Shown in pieces: positions 17,541-26,431 of a stretch of 64,000 nucleotides of DNA. The notes beneath the pieces were generated by a model that worked only from the letters and a program-made list of their open reading frames with translations, did no database searches and was not told where the DNA came from. Each line of letters starts with the position of its first letter. Position 1 is the first letter of the stretch. Both the position numbers and the translations under genes were made by a program. Source of the DNA: Leptolyngbya sp. NIES-3755 (GTDB lineage: Bacteria; Cyanobacteriota; Cyanobacteriia; Leptolyngbyales; Leptolyngbyaceae); assembly GCA_001548435.1 (NCBI GenBank), contig AP017308.1, positions 4,535,030 to 4,599,029 on the forward strand. The letters run 5' to 3'.

Positions 17541-17999
17541 ATGAACGATCTTGCAGCTACCGAGGGTGTGATTCACTTCGATCGATTAATTGTTCAAACT
17601 GAGTTAACGGCAATTTCGCAGATTCTAGCCTGGTTTGGAACATTTCAACAGTCTCCAGTCACGCAAGCGATTTGGCTTCAAGGACAGATTGGATTAGTCG
17701 AAGGTTTTACGAATGCAGTCCGACACGCGCACGAAGAGTTACCCAGACAAACTCCGATTAAGCTTGAGGCAGGTATCTACCCAAATCATTTAGAAATTCG
17801 AGTCTGGGATCGAGGATCGCCCTTTGATTTAGACGCATTAATCGATCGAGTCGAGCAAGCATATCCAAATCCGATCGAACATGAAGCCCACTGGGGAGCC
17901 GCACTGTTTAAGAAGCTTCGAGATCAACACAGTTGGCAGATTGATTACCGCTGCTCTCGTGAAGGTCAAAATTGTCTGAAGTTAACTAAGTTTTATTAG
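17541..17999 (+). CDS. RsbW-like ATP-binding protein (anti-sigma factor/kinase type)
   Basis: A 152-residue GHKL-type protein. The N box is LVEGFTNAVRHAHEE (Glu, Asn and His of RsbW-like kinases), the G1 box is VWDRGSPFDLD, and the G2 region is HWGAALFKKLRDQ, which is less glycine-rich than usual. An AGGAG site ends 10 bases before the ATG at 17541, which decides the start over the longer frame from 17484. The gene lies 22 bases after the STAS-sugar transferase, so they are likely co-expressed. It would phosphorylate STAS domains. Its 3' end overlaps the convergent Uma2 gene by 4 bases. Confidence 0.88.
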   Translation: MNDLAATEGVIHFDRLIVQTELTAISQILAWFGTFQQSPVTQAIWLQGQIGLVEGFTNAVRHAHEELPRQTPIKLEAGIYPNHLEIRVWDRGSPFDLDALIDRVEQAYPNPIEHEAHWGAALFKKLRDQHSWQIDYRCSREGQNCLKLTKFY

Positions 18000-18691
18000 A
18001 GTGCGTTTGGATCGATGCCAAGAGATCGAAGTCTTTCCGCCATTTGCTGCGATCGTTGCCGTTCCTGTTCTAACTGCTGTTCTGCTCGTTCTGCCCGTTG
18101 CCGTTCTTGGTCGAGCATTTGATTGATTTCAGCAAACGAGAAAAAGGGCGTTCCATCAGGGCGATACAACTGAAGTTCCGCACCTAATTCAAATCGAATT
18201 TCCAATTGGGGACTTACCCAACCGGACATCGAATCAATCCGATCGAGTAATCCATCTTCCGATCGCTGCCATCCGCTAAGTTGAATTCGATCCGGATCGT
18301 AAACGTAGTACTCTTCAACTCCATACGTGTGATAAAACAGCAACTTTCGCTCCATTTCGGGCTGTGTATTTCCTGGAGATAGAATTTCAAAGACGACTTG
18401 TGGAGGGAGATTATCCTCTTTCCACTGCTGATAAGAACCGCGATCGCCTTTCGGTCTGCCGAATACAACCATCGCATCAGGAGCCGTACACAGTCGATTA
18501 TTCCCTTCAACCGGATACCACAGCAAATCTCCCGCAACAAACACATTCGGATCGTTAGCAAACAGCCATTCTAAATTTTGCTCGATCACCACGATCCAGC
18601 GAAACTGCTTCGTATTATCCGCCATCGGTTTGCCATCACTTTCCGGGTAAAACACTTCACTAGAAGCGGTTTGCTGCTGCTGAGTCACCAT
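17996..18691 (-). CDS. Uma2 family endonuclease-like protein
   Basis: A 231-residue protein with a Uma2 (DUF820) PD-(D/E)XK fold: CTAPDAMVVFG carries the first Asp and PPQVVFEILSPGN the Glu of the core. A C-terminal glutamine- and arginine-rich coiled coil (about residues 185-225) is common in this cyanobacterial family. I chose the ATG at 18691; the frame continues to 18880 but would run into the divergent leuD gene. The function of Uma2 proteins is not established; they occur in many copies in cyanobacteria. Confidence 0.88.
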   Translation of the reverse strand: MVTQQQQTASSEVFYPESDGKPMADNTKQFRWIVVIEQNLEWLFANDPNVFVAGDLLWYPVEGNNRLCTAPDAMVVFGRPKGDRGSYQQWKEDNLPPQVVFEILSPGNTQPEMERKLLFYHTYGVEEYYVYDPDRIQLSGWQRSEDGLLDRIDSMSGWVSPQLEIRFELGAELQLYRPDGTPFFSFAEINQMLDQERQRAERAEQQLEQERQRSQQMAERLRSLGIDPNAL

Positions 18692-18806
18692 GATGCGGAA
18701 TCTCCTGCAACGATCGGTTTTCAATTCACTATAGTACAGTTGCTTCAATTTTTCATCGGCACTGAAGAAATGCGAGAATAGTCCACAGTGAACCAGGCAC
18801 AACAAG

Positions 18807-19403
18807 ATGGTAAGTGAAGTTAAAACAATCACAGGACGTGGAATTCCCTTAGTCGGTAATGACATTGATACCGATCGCATTATTCCAGCAAGATTTCTCC
18901 GCTGTGTGACCTTTGATGGATTAGGAGCACAAGTGTTCGCTGACGATCGCGTTCAATTGCAAGGAAAGCATCCATTTGATCTATCGCAGTACCAGGGCGC
19001 AACAATTCTAATTGTGAATGGGAATTTTGGCTGTGGATCGAGTCGGGAACATGCACCTCAAGCGATCGCGAAATGGGGAGTTCAAGCGATCATTGGAGAA
19101 AGCTTTGCAGAGATTTTCTTTGGGAACTGTGTCGCGATCGGAATTCCTTGTATTACATCTGAGCCAAGTGTTACTAGCCAACTTCAGAAGCTCGTCGAAG
19201 ATGATCCACAGCTTGAGATTTTAGTGGACTTAGACCAAATGAAAGTGCGGTGTGGATCATTTGAGGCTGATCTCTCAATGCCTTCTGGAGCGCGTCAAAT
19301 GCTGACTTCTGGAACTTGGGATGCGTGTGGTCAGTTGGTATCCCAAGCGGATCAAGTTCGGGCAACCGCAGCGAAGTTACCTTATGTGGCTTGGAGTCGA
19401 TAG
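18807..19403 (+). CDS. leuD: 3-isopropylmalate dehydratase small subunit
   Basis: A 198-residue swivelling domain of the aconitase family. It shows [16 protein letters not shown] at the N-terminus and [15 protein letters not shown], the substrate-recognition loop of LeuD, with [18 protein letters not shown] following. With LeuC it isomerises 2-isopropylmalate to 3-isopropylmalate in leucine synthesis. LeuC is not in the window. It is divergent from the Uma2 gene and convergent with the CYTH gene, with one base between stops. Confidence 0.93.
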   Translation: MVSEVKTITGRGIPLVGNDIDTDRIIPARFLRCVTFDGLGAQVFADDRVQLQGKHPFDLSQYQGATILIVNGNFGCGSSREHAPQAIAKWGVQAIIGESFAEIFFGNCVAIGIPCITSEPSVTSQLQKLVEDDPQLEILVDLDQMKVRCGSFEADLSMPSGARQMLTSGTWDACGQLVSQADQVRATAAKLPYVAWSR

Positions 19404-19404
19404 T

Positions 19405-19866
19405 CTACCAAGTTGTGTAAGGATGCTGTGCGAGATTGGAATTGTAGTAGCGCGGATCATCTGAGACATCTTCTCCGATCCAGTCAGGAAGGTCGATCGA
19501 TTGATCTGCGCTTTTCAGTTCCACTTCTGCGATCGTCAATCCTCGATTTGCCCCCAAAAAATCGTCAACCTCCCACAGTAAACCATTCCATTCAATCTTG
19601 TGACGATACTTCTCAATTAATGGGGGTTTGCACAAACTATCTAACATCTGTGTGGCATCCTCAACCGGGATTTCGTACTCGTACTCAGCGCGAGAAATTC
19701 CCTGGGTTCTACCTTTGATCGTGATGTAACCACGATCGCGAATCACTCGAATTCTGACGGTACTTTCAAGGGTGGGAATGTATCCTTGACGGTAAAGTTC
19801 ACCTTCAGCAAGACTCCGCCATTGATCATTCTTGACTAAGAACTTTCGCTCGATTTCAATCCCCAT
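19405..19866 (-). CDS. CYTH domain protein (inorganic triphosphatase type)
   Basis: A 153-residue CYTH domain that begins with the family signature MGIEIERKFLV (the ExExK motif). Further blocks are TVRIRVIRDRGYITIKG, RAEYEYEIP, IEKYRHKIEW and WEVDDFLG, the charged strands that line the triphosphate tunnel. Stand-alone bacterial CYTH proteins usually hydrolyse tripolyphosphate or another triphosphate. The start at 19866 matches the signature; longer frames are unlikely. The gene starts 4 bases after the stop of the PfkB kinase gene. Confidence 0.92.
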   Translation of the reverse strand: MGIEIERKFLVKNDQWRSLAEGELYRQGYIPTLESTVRIRVIRDRGYITIKGRTQGISRAEYEYEIPVEDATQMLDSLCKPPLIEKYRHKIEWNGLLWEVDDFLGANRGLTIAEVELKSADQSIDLPDWIGEDVSDDPRYYNSNLAQHPYTTW

Positions 19867-19870
19867 TGTT

Positions 19871-20845
19871 CTAACTCTCCTGGTCTTGTAGAAATAGAAA
19901 CGCATCCACTTCTGCACCCGTCGGTTGAGCATCGATCGCACCCGATCGCATCGTCGTTAATGCTCCCGCTGCACTCGCATATCGAACAATCCGATCGGCA
20001 TCTTGTTTGACTTCGGTTAATTGATGTTGGCAAAGCTGATGAACAAATCCAGCTAAGAAACTATCGCCTGCACCTGTTGTGTCTTCAACCTCGATCGAGA
20101 ATGCTGGAACTTTCCCTTCTTTCTGACTCAAACAATACGCACATCCTTTTTCTCCCGCAGTGACAAGTACGCCTTCCAAACTTTCAACTCGATGAGCAAT
20201 CACACCCGGATCAGTTGTTTCAAACAGCCATTCTGCTTCTTCTTCTGCCATTTTGAGATAGTCTGCACGTTTGATCACTTCATGAATCATTTTCGGTGCA
20301 ATACTTTGATCCTTCCAAAACACAGGTCGCCAGTTCACATCTAACACGACTTTGACAAAGAACTGTTCACAGAGTTCAAGCGCCCGGTCGATCGCGGCTC
20401 GGCTCTCTGGATAAGCGAATAACAATGTTCCAATCACCAAGTAATCTGCATGTTGAAACAGTTCGACGGGAATGCGATCGGCTTTTAAGTGCGTATCTGC
20501 AAACTCAGTCGTATCCCGCTGTTCCCCGAATGCTACGAAACTACGATCGCCTGTTTCTGATCTCAACACTAAAACTGTTCGTGTGGGTGCGGAATAGGTT
20601 TGAATGCCGCTCGTATCGACAGGGATCGACTTCAGTAAATCAATCAGCGATCGACCCAATTCATCTTCGCCCACGCAGCCAACAAACGCGCTTGGTGTCC
20701 CTAATTTCGTCAGCGCACAGGCTACATTTGCAGGAGCACCCCCTGGGTAAGAAGTCCAAGAAGACACCGATTCAAGCGGCAATCCCGGCTGATTCGAGAT
20801 TTGATCGAACAAAATTTCACCTAAACAAATCACACGAGGGTGCAT
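19871..20845 (-). CDS. PfkB family carbohydrate kinase (fructokinase-like)
   Basis: A 324-residue ribokinase-fold sugar kinase. The start MHPRVICLGEILFDQ fits the family, followed by YPGGAPANVACALTKLG (substrate-side glycine pair) and, near the end, VEDTTGAGDSFLAGFV with the catalytic Asp. The family members that look most like this are fructokinases. A GGAA lies upstream of the ATG at 20845. The CYTH gene follows 4 bases later, and the P450 gene is divergent with about 70 bases between starts. Confidence 0.9.
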   Translation of the reverse strand: MHPRVICLGEILFDQISNQPGLPLESVSSWTSYPGGAPANVACALTKLGTPSAFVGCVGEDELGRSLIDLLKSIPVDTSGIQTYSAPTRTVLVLRSETGDRSFVAFGEQRDTTEFADTHLKADRIPVELFQHADYLVIGTLLFAYPESRAAIDRALELCEQFFVKVVLDVNWRPVFWKDQSIAPKMIHEVIKRADYLKMAEEEAEWLFETTDPGVIAHRVESLEGVLVTAGEKGCAYCLSQKEGKVPAFSIEVEDTTGAGDSFLAGFVHQLCQHQLTEVKQDADRIVRYASAAGALTTMRSGAIDAQPTGAEVDAFLFLQDQES

Positions 20846-20915
20846 CGCAGTTCCATCTTTCAGTGTTTCCTTTATAGTATTTACGATCGCTCTTTTAAAA
20901 CCTAAAGAAATCACG

Positions 20916-22199
20916 ATGCCTCCTTTACCTCCCGGAAAATTCGGTCTGCCCCTGATCGGTGAAACGCTAGAGTTTCTAATTGATCCCAAGTTCGTCGAGA
21001 AGCGCTATCACAAATATGGTGCGGTTTTCAAAAGTCATATTCTCGGAAAGCCAGCCGTATTTATGGTGGGAGCCGAAGCGGTTGAATTTTTGCTGTCATC
21101 AGGATTTGACAATTTTTCTTGGCGTGAAGGTTATCCTGAGACATTTCACAAATTATTAGGTCGATCGCTGTTTGCACAAGAAGGCGAAGAACATCGAAGA
21201 AATCGCCGTTTGATCATGCCTGCGTTTCACGGAGCAGCATTGGCGCGATATTTCGAGATCATGGATAAATTAATCTGTAAGTATTTAGTGAAATGGGAGC
21301 AACAATACGAATTCAAATGGTTTGATGAATTTAAGCAATTAACGTTTGAGATTGCAAGTCAGATTTTTCTGGGAACAGATACCAGTGATGAAGCGAAGCG
21401 ATTGAGTGATTCGTTTGCAACTTTAACGGCTGGATTCTTCTCGTTTCCAAAGCTACCAGGAAGCCGATTTCATCAATCGATGAAAGCTCGTCAAGCCCTG
21501 CTAGACCATCTGGATCAAGTGATCGATCGCCGTAGAAAGCAACCGACCGATGATGCACTCAGTTTATTGATTCAAGCTGAAGACGAAAATGGCGATCGCT
21601 TAAGTCACAAAGAAGTTCGCGATCAAGCCTTGCTGCTATTGTTTGCCGGACACGAAACAACGACAGCAATGTTAACTTGGTTTGCGCTGGAACTTGCCCG
21701 TCATCCGGATGTCTTAGAAAAAGCGCGATCGGAACAGAATCAATTCGATCATCCGATCACATCCGATCAACTTACTAAGATGCCCTATCTCGACCAAATC
21801 TTGAATGAAGTGAAACGATTGTATCCTCCAGTTCCAGGTGGCTTTCGAGGCGTGATCAAACCATTTGAATTTTCGGGTTATCACATTCCTCAAGGTTGGC
21901 TCGCGCAGTACTCAATTCTATTTACGCATCGATTACCTGAACTGTATCCAAATCCTGAAACGTTTGATGTCGATCGATGGAAAGATACGAAACAAAAACC
22001 TTTTAGTCTTATCGGTTTCGGTGGAGGTTCCCGAATTTGCATCGGACTTGCTTTTGCCAAACTCGAAATGAAGCTGATCGCGGCTCATCTGTTGCGAAAC
22101 TACAATTGGGAACTTTTATCCAATCAGAGCCTCAAGCCCGTTTTGATTCCAACTTGCCGACCGAAAGATGGCTTGAAAGTGCAATTCCAAAAGTTATGA
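20916..22199 (+). CDS. Cytochrome P450 (CYP120-like)
   Basis: A 427-residue soluble P450. It starts with the proline-rich PPLPPGKFGLPLIGET. The I-helix oxygen-binding motif is LLFAGHETTTAML, the K-helix ExxR is in LNEVKRLYPP, and the haem-binding loop is FGGGSRICIG with Cys as iron ligand. The overall pattern is like cyanobacterial CYP120, which in Synechocystis hydroxylates retinoids. The stop overlaps the start of an FMN reductase gene (ATGA), so a functional coupling is possible, though such P450s normally use ferredoxin. Confidence 0.92.
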   Translation: MPPLPPGKFGLPLIGETLEFLIDPKFVEKRYHKYGAVFKSHILGKPAVFMVGAEAVEFLLSSGFDNFSWREGYPETFHKLLGRSLFAQEGEEHRRNRRLIMPAFHGAALARYFEIMDKLICKYLVKWEQQYEFKWFDEFKQLTFEIASQIFLGTDTSDEAKRLSDSFATLTAGFFSFPKLPGSRFHQSMKARQALLDHLDQVIDRRRKQPTDDALSLLIQAEDENGDRLSHKEVRDQALLLLFAGHETTTAMLTWFALELARHPDVLEKARSEQNQFDHPITSDQLTKMPYLDQILNEVKRLYPPVPGGFRGVIKPFEFSGYHIPQGWLAQYSILFTHRLPELYPNPETFDVDRWKDTKQKPFSLIGFGGGSRICIGLAFAKLEMKLIAAHLLRNYNWELLSNQSLKPVLIPTCRPKDGLKVQFQKL

Positions 22200-22744
22200 C
22201 AGACAGCAATTCACGCATTCAAATTCTTGCAATCTCAGGCAGTCTTCGTCAAATCTCCTCGAATACTGCTGCGATTCAAGCTGCGATCGCACTATCGCCC
22301 GAAACTGTGGAAATGCAATTATACTCTGGGCTAGGTACTCTCCCTCACTTTAATCCCGATCTTGAGGAGCCGTTTGCTGTCACTGATTTACGCGCACAAG
22401 TGAAGTGGGCAGACGGTTTATTGATCTCAAGTCCAGAGTACGCGCACGGTGTTCCAGGGGCTTTAAAGAATGCCTTAGACTGGCTCGTGAGCGGAGAAGA
22501 GTTTGCGGGAAAGCCCATTGCATTGCTCAATACTTCACCCCGTGCCACTCATGCCCAAGCCTCGTTAATTGAAATTGTAACCACGATGGCAGGACGAGTG
22601 ATTCCTGAAGCATCCGTGACGATTCCGCTGTTAGGTAAAACGCTTGATGCTGCTGGAATTGTAGCGGATGCGGAAATCTCAGAATTGCTGAAAACTGCGA
22701 TCGTGAAGCTTGCGAATGCGATCGGAGCAATACAAGCAGAATAG
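22196..22744 (+). CDS. NADPH-dependent FMN reductase
   Basis: A 182-residue flavodoxin-fold protein. RIQILAISGSLRQISSN is the FMN phosphate-binding loop and DGLLISSPEYAHGVPGALKNALDW the characteristic second block. It reduces FMN or small electrophiles with NAD(P)H. The ATG overlaps the P450 stop by 4 bases, so the two proteins are translated together. It may supply reduced flavin, act as a quinone or azo reductase, or support the P450; the sequence cannot decide. Confidence 0.92.
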   Translation: MTDSNSRIQILAISGSLRQISSNTAAIQAAIALSPETVEMQLYSGLGTLPHFNPDLEEPFAVTDLRAQVKWADGLLISSPEYAHGVPGALKNALDWLVSGEEFAGKPIALLNTSPRATHAQASLIEIVTTMAGRVIPEASVTIPLLGKTLDAAGIVADAEISELLKTAIVKLANAIGAIQAE

Positions 22745-22774
22745 ACTCGATATTTCATCCGCATTGCTAGAAGC

Positions 22775-25048
22775 TTAGGAAGCGATCGTAAAATAAAACG
22801 TTGCTCCTCGATCGACAATCCCTTTCGCCCAAATCCGCCCCTGATGTCGATGAATAATTCGTCGAGCCGTCATCAATCCAATGCCATTTCCAGGAAATTC
22901 TTCTTGAGCATGGAGACGCTGAAAGGCTCCAAATAAGCGATCGACCTGTGACATCTCAAACCCTGCTCCATTGTCTCGAACAAAGAAAACATTCGGCTCG
23001 ATCTGTCCAAATTCGATTTCTGCGATCGCTTTGTGACTGGTGTATTTCCAAGCATTGCCAAGTAAGTTCTCTAGTGCAACGCTTAGTAAACGGGCATCTC
23101 CATGACAAGATAGCTCTGGATGAATCGTAATCTTGGCAACTTGACCGGACTGTTGTTGAAACTCTTGCACGATCGACAGTGCGATTTGACTCAGATCAAC
23201 CGTTTCCATGTACATTTCAGCCCGAATAATCCGTGAAAGCTTCAACAGATCTTCGATCAAATCTCCCATCCGTTGAACTGAGAGTTGAATGCGATCGAGA
23301 TAGTCTTTTCCAGTTTGATCCAGCCCATTCTCGTCAAGCAATAACTCACTAAAGCCTTTGATTCGTCTCAGAGGTGCACGAAGATCATGAGATACTGCAT
23401 AGCTAAACGCTTCTAATTCTTGATTGACGAGTTCGAGTTGAGTCGTGCGTTCGGTCAGGCGTTGATTCAAATCGGCTTGAGTATCTGCATAGGTTTGAAG
23501 CGCGATCGCGGATTGTTTCCTTTCGGTGATATCCTCAAGAATTAGCAATAAACCGCTCGGTTGCAGATCTTGAGGTTGATAGAACAAGGGTTCAAATCTA
23601 AGCTCAAACCATTGATCGAATTGAGTCACTTCAAAGGGTGCTGTTTCAGTCGTTTGAAGTTCCTGATTCCATTGAGATTGACTCATCCAGGTTGGAACTA
23701 ATTTGGACTGTAGAATTGTTCCAATTTGAACATCGAGCCATGAAGACGCGATCGGGTTACAGAACCAGATAAAACCATCCAAATCAGAAGCCAGTAAACC
23801 GATCGACAAATTTCTGGCGATCGCAGCTTGAGCCGCATGAGAGCGCCCGAACTGTTCTGCTAAGGTTGCCAATTGTTTAACTCGCCGCATTGAAACAGGT
23901 TGGTGTGCGAGTTTCTGAGTTACCAAAGCATCAGGAGCAGGACGATTGACGAGATCAGGATAGTAACGCTGCCATAGTTCTTGAACTTGATGGTGTAGCA
24001 CTGCGTTTAAGCTTAATCGCTCCTGAAGAATGCGAATGCTGACAATCAAAGTAATTAGAACAATCGGAGCAGCGACAGGGAGCCAAACTGCACCAAACTT
24101 GAGCGCGAGTAGGGAAATGAGGAACCATGCGATCGCAAAACTAATTCCAATCCAAAGCTGTGTGGAAGTTCTTAATCGATCCAGCCATACACTGAGCGCT
24201 AATGCAGCCAATAATTGAACAATCCAAATATTCGGAACTGTCTGTAGTAGATTGCCTTGAAGTAAATTGTTGATCAAAGTTGCATGTAAATAGATGCCGC
24301 TTGTCGGCGAGGTGCGATCGAATGGAGTGATCAATTCATCGAAACCTGTTGCAGTGACACCGACTAAAACAATTTTATTTTGAAAGCTTTGTCCTGGAAC
24401 TTGACTACGAATGACATCGACAAAAGAATAGTTCGGAATGTGTTTGCTAGATCTTAGCCAATTGATTAAAAGCGATCGATTCGATGTCGGTAAAGCAGTC
24501 CCTTCTTGCACTAAAGCATCGGTTTGTAAGGTTGCGATCGCAAAAGCAGGAATGTTGTTGACGAAAGCTCGAATACCGCGAGAAATCCCATCTAAATCGA
24601 CGTGCTTTTCAATATGTCCGATCGCACTTGTTACTTCTTTCAGCGGCTTGACAGGCTCTAAATTGACTCCAATACTATCTCTCGCACTTGCCAGTACAAC
24701 TCTTCCATGTTGCCCGATCGCGGTTGCTAAAGTTGGGTCTTCTGGACTCGGTTCTGACCAGATCAAATCAAATGCAACCACATCTGCTTCAGACAATAGA
24801 TTTAGCAAAGGAATATACTGCTTACGATTCCAGGGAAAACGTCCGATCTTTTCTAAGCTTCGATCGTCAATCTGAATCACAACAACGCGATCGTTCCAAG
24901 CCTGTTCCCCTCGCATCCAAAACAAGGTTTGATACGCCAATTGTTCGACAGGCTGTAAGATCCCAAGTCCTGATAAAAACCCGATCGTTGCAATCGAAAT
25001 CAATCCAGGTAAAAGCTTTCGCCGTAGATTACTAAAACGCCAGATCAT
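22775..25048 (-). CDS. CHASE2-PAS sensor histidine kinase
   Basis: A 757-residue membrane sensor. An N-terminal helix (about 13-33) leads into an extracytoplasmic CHASE2 domain (RVVVIQIDDRSLEKIGRFPW, VVLVGVTATGFDE), then three membrane helices (about 275-345). A PAS-like domain follows, then HisKA with FSYAVSHDLRAPLRRIKGF (His phospho-acceptor) and HATPase_c with ENLLGNAWKYT (N box), VRDNGAGFEM (G1) and GNGIGLMTARR (G2). All kinase motifs are intact. It overlaps the upstream FecR gene by 17 bases, a common pairing for CHASE2 proteins. No cognate receiver gene is fused; the lone receiver at 26055 is a candidate partner. Confidence 0.93.
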   Translation of the reverse strand: MIWRFSNLRRKLLPGLISIATIGFLSGLGILQPVEQLAYQTLFWMRGEQAWNDRVVVIQIDDRSLEKIGRFPWNRKQYIPLLNLLSEADVVAFDLIWSEPSPEDPTLATAIGQHGRVVLASARDSIGVNLEPVKPLKEVTSAIGHIEKHVDLDGISRGIRAFVNNIPAFAIATLQTDALVQEGTALPTSNRSLLINWLRSSKHIPNYSFVDVIRSQVPGQSFQNKIVLVGVTATGFDELITPFDRTSPTSGIYLHATLINNLLQGNLLQTVPNIWIVQLLAALALSVWLDRLRTSTQLWIGISFAIAWFLISLLALKFGAVWLPVAAPIVLITLIVSIRILQERLSLNAVLHHQVQELWQRYYPDLVNRPAPDALVTQKLAHQPVSMRRVKQLATLAEQFGRSHAAQAAIARNLSIGLLASDLDGFIWFCNPIASSWLDVQIGTILQSKLVPTWMSQSQWNQELQTTETAPFEVTQFDQWFELRFEPLFYQPQDLQPSGLLLILEDITERKQSAIALQTYADTQADLNQRLTERTTQLELVNQELEAFSYAVSHDLRAPLRRIKGFSELLLDENGLDQTGKDYLDRIQLSVQRMGDLIEDLLKLSRIIRAEMYMETVDLSQIALSIVQEFQQQSGQVAKITIHPELSCHGDARLLSVALENLLGNAWKYTSHKAIAEIEFGQIEPNVFFVRDNGAGFEMSQVDRLFGAFQRLHAQEEFPGNGIGLMTARRIIHRHQGRIWAKGIVDRGATFYFTIAS

Positions 25049-25892
25049 AGTCTTGTCGTCGTCCTAGCGGAGTCACGACCGTTACCTGAATCGTAGGAAA
25101 CGAGATCGCATCCAGTTCGACACTAAATCTACCATTGCGATCGGTGTTCTGCTCGACTCTATTCACTAAGACACTATTCACCGGATCGACTTGTCCGACT
25201 AAGCGCAGTCGTCTCACTTCTCGATCGATTTGTCTGACAAATTCATATTTCAAGCTCGTATCATTCGTAATCGGCACAGGTTCAGACGGTGGCTCTCCAG
25301 GAATCGTAAAGTTCTGAAACCCGGAATCGACCAGTACGTTTTGTCCTTGCGCGATCGATGCCACTTTTCCTTGTGCTGTTGCAATGCTCATCTTGCCGCT
25401 GCGCTGAACATTGATGCCAAATTGTGTTCCTCGCACTCCTGCCACTCCCGCAGGGGTTTCAATGTCAAGCTGTGAATCAGGATTGCTAAAGGGACGAACT
25501 TTGAGTTGAACTCGCCCCGTCGGAACCACCAATCGGGTGACTCGTCCCCCATTTGCGGTCGATTCCAGGGCGCGAACATTGACTCTGGTGCGTTCAGAAA
25601 CATTCAATTGTCCGATGCCTAAGTCGATCGCTAACACAACGCTCGAATTGTTACCTGTCGTGACTCCATCTCCCACCGCTTGCAATCGATCGCCCGATCG
25701 CGCTGTTCTTGAATTGCCACGCTGCCAAAATCTGACCTGTCCATTCAATTGCTGTAAGCTTAACCAGCGATTGACTCGAACTCGGATTTCTCGTGCTTGT
25801 CCGATCGAGATCATTCCCACGATCGATAAAAGCAGTAGACCACCCACTTTTATAGTTTTCGGAGCATTAGCCAAATTTTGACCAGCCTTCAT
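25032..25892 (-). CDS. FecR domain protein, secreted or membrane-anchored
   Basis: A 286-residue protein with an N-terminal hydrophobic segment (VGGLLLLSIVGMISIGQA). A FecR domain spans about residues 50-210, with SGDRLQAVGDGVTTGNNSSVVLAID, TPAGVAGVRGTQFGI and VASIAQGQNVLVD. The C-terminal 60 residues look like a beta-sandwich with conserved strand ends (FSVELDAISFPTIQVTVVTP). In cyanobacteria FecR-domain proteins often lie beside CHASE2 kinases, as here with a 17-base overlap. It probably acts outside the plasma membrane and may be the ligand- or cell-wall-sensing partner of the kinase. Confidence 0.88.
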   Translation of the reverse strand: MKAGQNLANAPKTIKVGGLLLLSIVGMISIGQAREIRVRVNRWLSLQQLNGQVRFWQRGNSRTARSGDRLQAVGDGVTTGNNSSVVLAIDLGIGQLNVSERTRVNVRALESTANGGRVTRLVVPTGRVQLKVRPFSNPDSQLDIETPAGVAGVRGTQFGINVQRSGKMSIATAQGKVASIAQGQNVLVDSGFQNFTIPGEPPSEPVPITNDTSLKYEFVRQIDREVRRLRLVGQVDPVNSVLVNRVEQNTDRNGRFSVELDAISFPTIQVTVVTPLGRRQDYDLAF

Positions 25893-25931
25893 AGAATGAT
25901 GTTGTCGATCGCGAACCGCAGATATGAGAAA

Positions 25932-25960
25932 GGTAGAAGCCTAGACAGTCAGCTTCTACC
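25932..25960 (-). terminator. Hairpin downstream of the lone receiver gene
   Basis: A perfect 9-base-pair stem (GGTAGAAGC / GCTTCTACC) with an 11-base loop lies between the receiver gene and the FecR gene. Read on the minus strand it is followed by a T-rich TTTCTC tract, consistent with a terminator for the 27919-26055 gene pair. A second, smaller hairpin (AAGAAAC / GTTTCTT) lies at 25969-25987. Confidence 0.6.
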
Positions 25961-26054
25961 CCAGCCTCAAGAAACGTGATGTTTCTTCCTAAAGCAGAAT
26001 AAAAGAAGCAAGGTGAAAAACTGGTGAAACCTTAATAGTTATTCAGATGAAATT

Positions 26055-26426
26055 TTAAGACCAACCTAGAGCCGTTGCAACTTGATCGGATAACAATGCC
26101 GGATCAAACGGCTTAGTAATGACTGCGATCGCACCAGAGTCGATAAATTTCTGCTGTTGAGCTATCTGTGTTTTAGCCGTTAAAAAAATCACTGGGATCT
26201 GAGCCGTCTTTGGATTCTGCCGAAGTTTCTTGAGTGTCATCGCTCCATCCATATCTGGCAGCATCATATCCAGCAAAATGGCATCCGGTTGCTCTAATTC
26301 TGCTTTCTGTAAGCCTTCTAGTCCACAGATTGCAACACTCACCTGCATTCCACCCACGAGTTCCAATGTCGCTTTGACGACCATCCGAATGTCGATCTCG
26401 TCATCAATCAGCAGAATGTGTTGCAT
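26055..26426 (-). CDS. Single-domain response regulator
   Basis: A 123-residue receiver domain alone. The acidic pair is LLIDDEID, the phospho-acceptor Asp is in ILLDMMLPDMDG, the Thr/Ser in FLTAK and the Lys in ITKPFDP. There is no output domain, so it acts by protein contact or as a phosphate shuttle. The start lies 5 bases downstream of the stop of the receiver-PAS kinase gene, so that kinase is its most likely phosphate source; the CHASE2 kinase further on is a second candidate. Confidence 0.93.
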   Translation of the reverse strand: MQHILLIDDEIDIRMVVKATLELVGGMQVSVAICGLEGLQKAELEQPDAILLDMMLPDMDGAMTLKKLRQNPKTAQIPVIFLTAKTQIAQQQKFIDSGAIAVITKPFDPALLSDQVATALGWS

Positions 26427-26431
26427 CGTAT

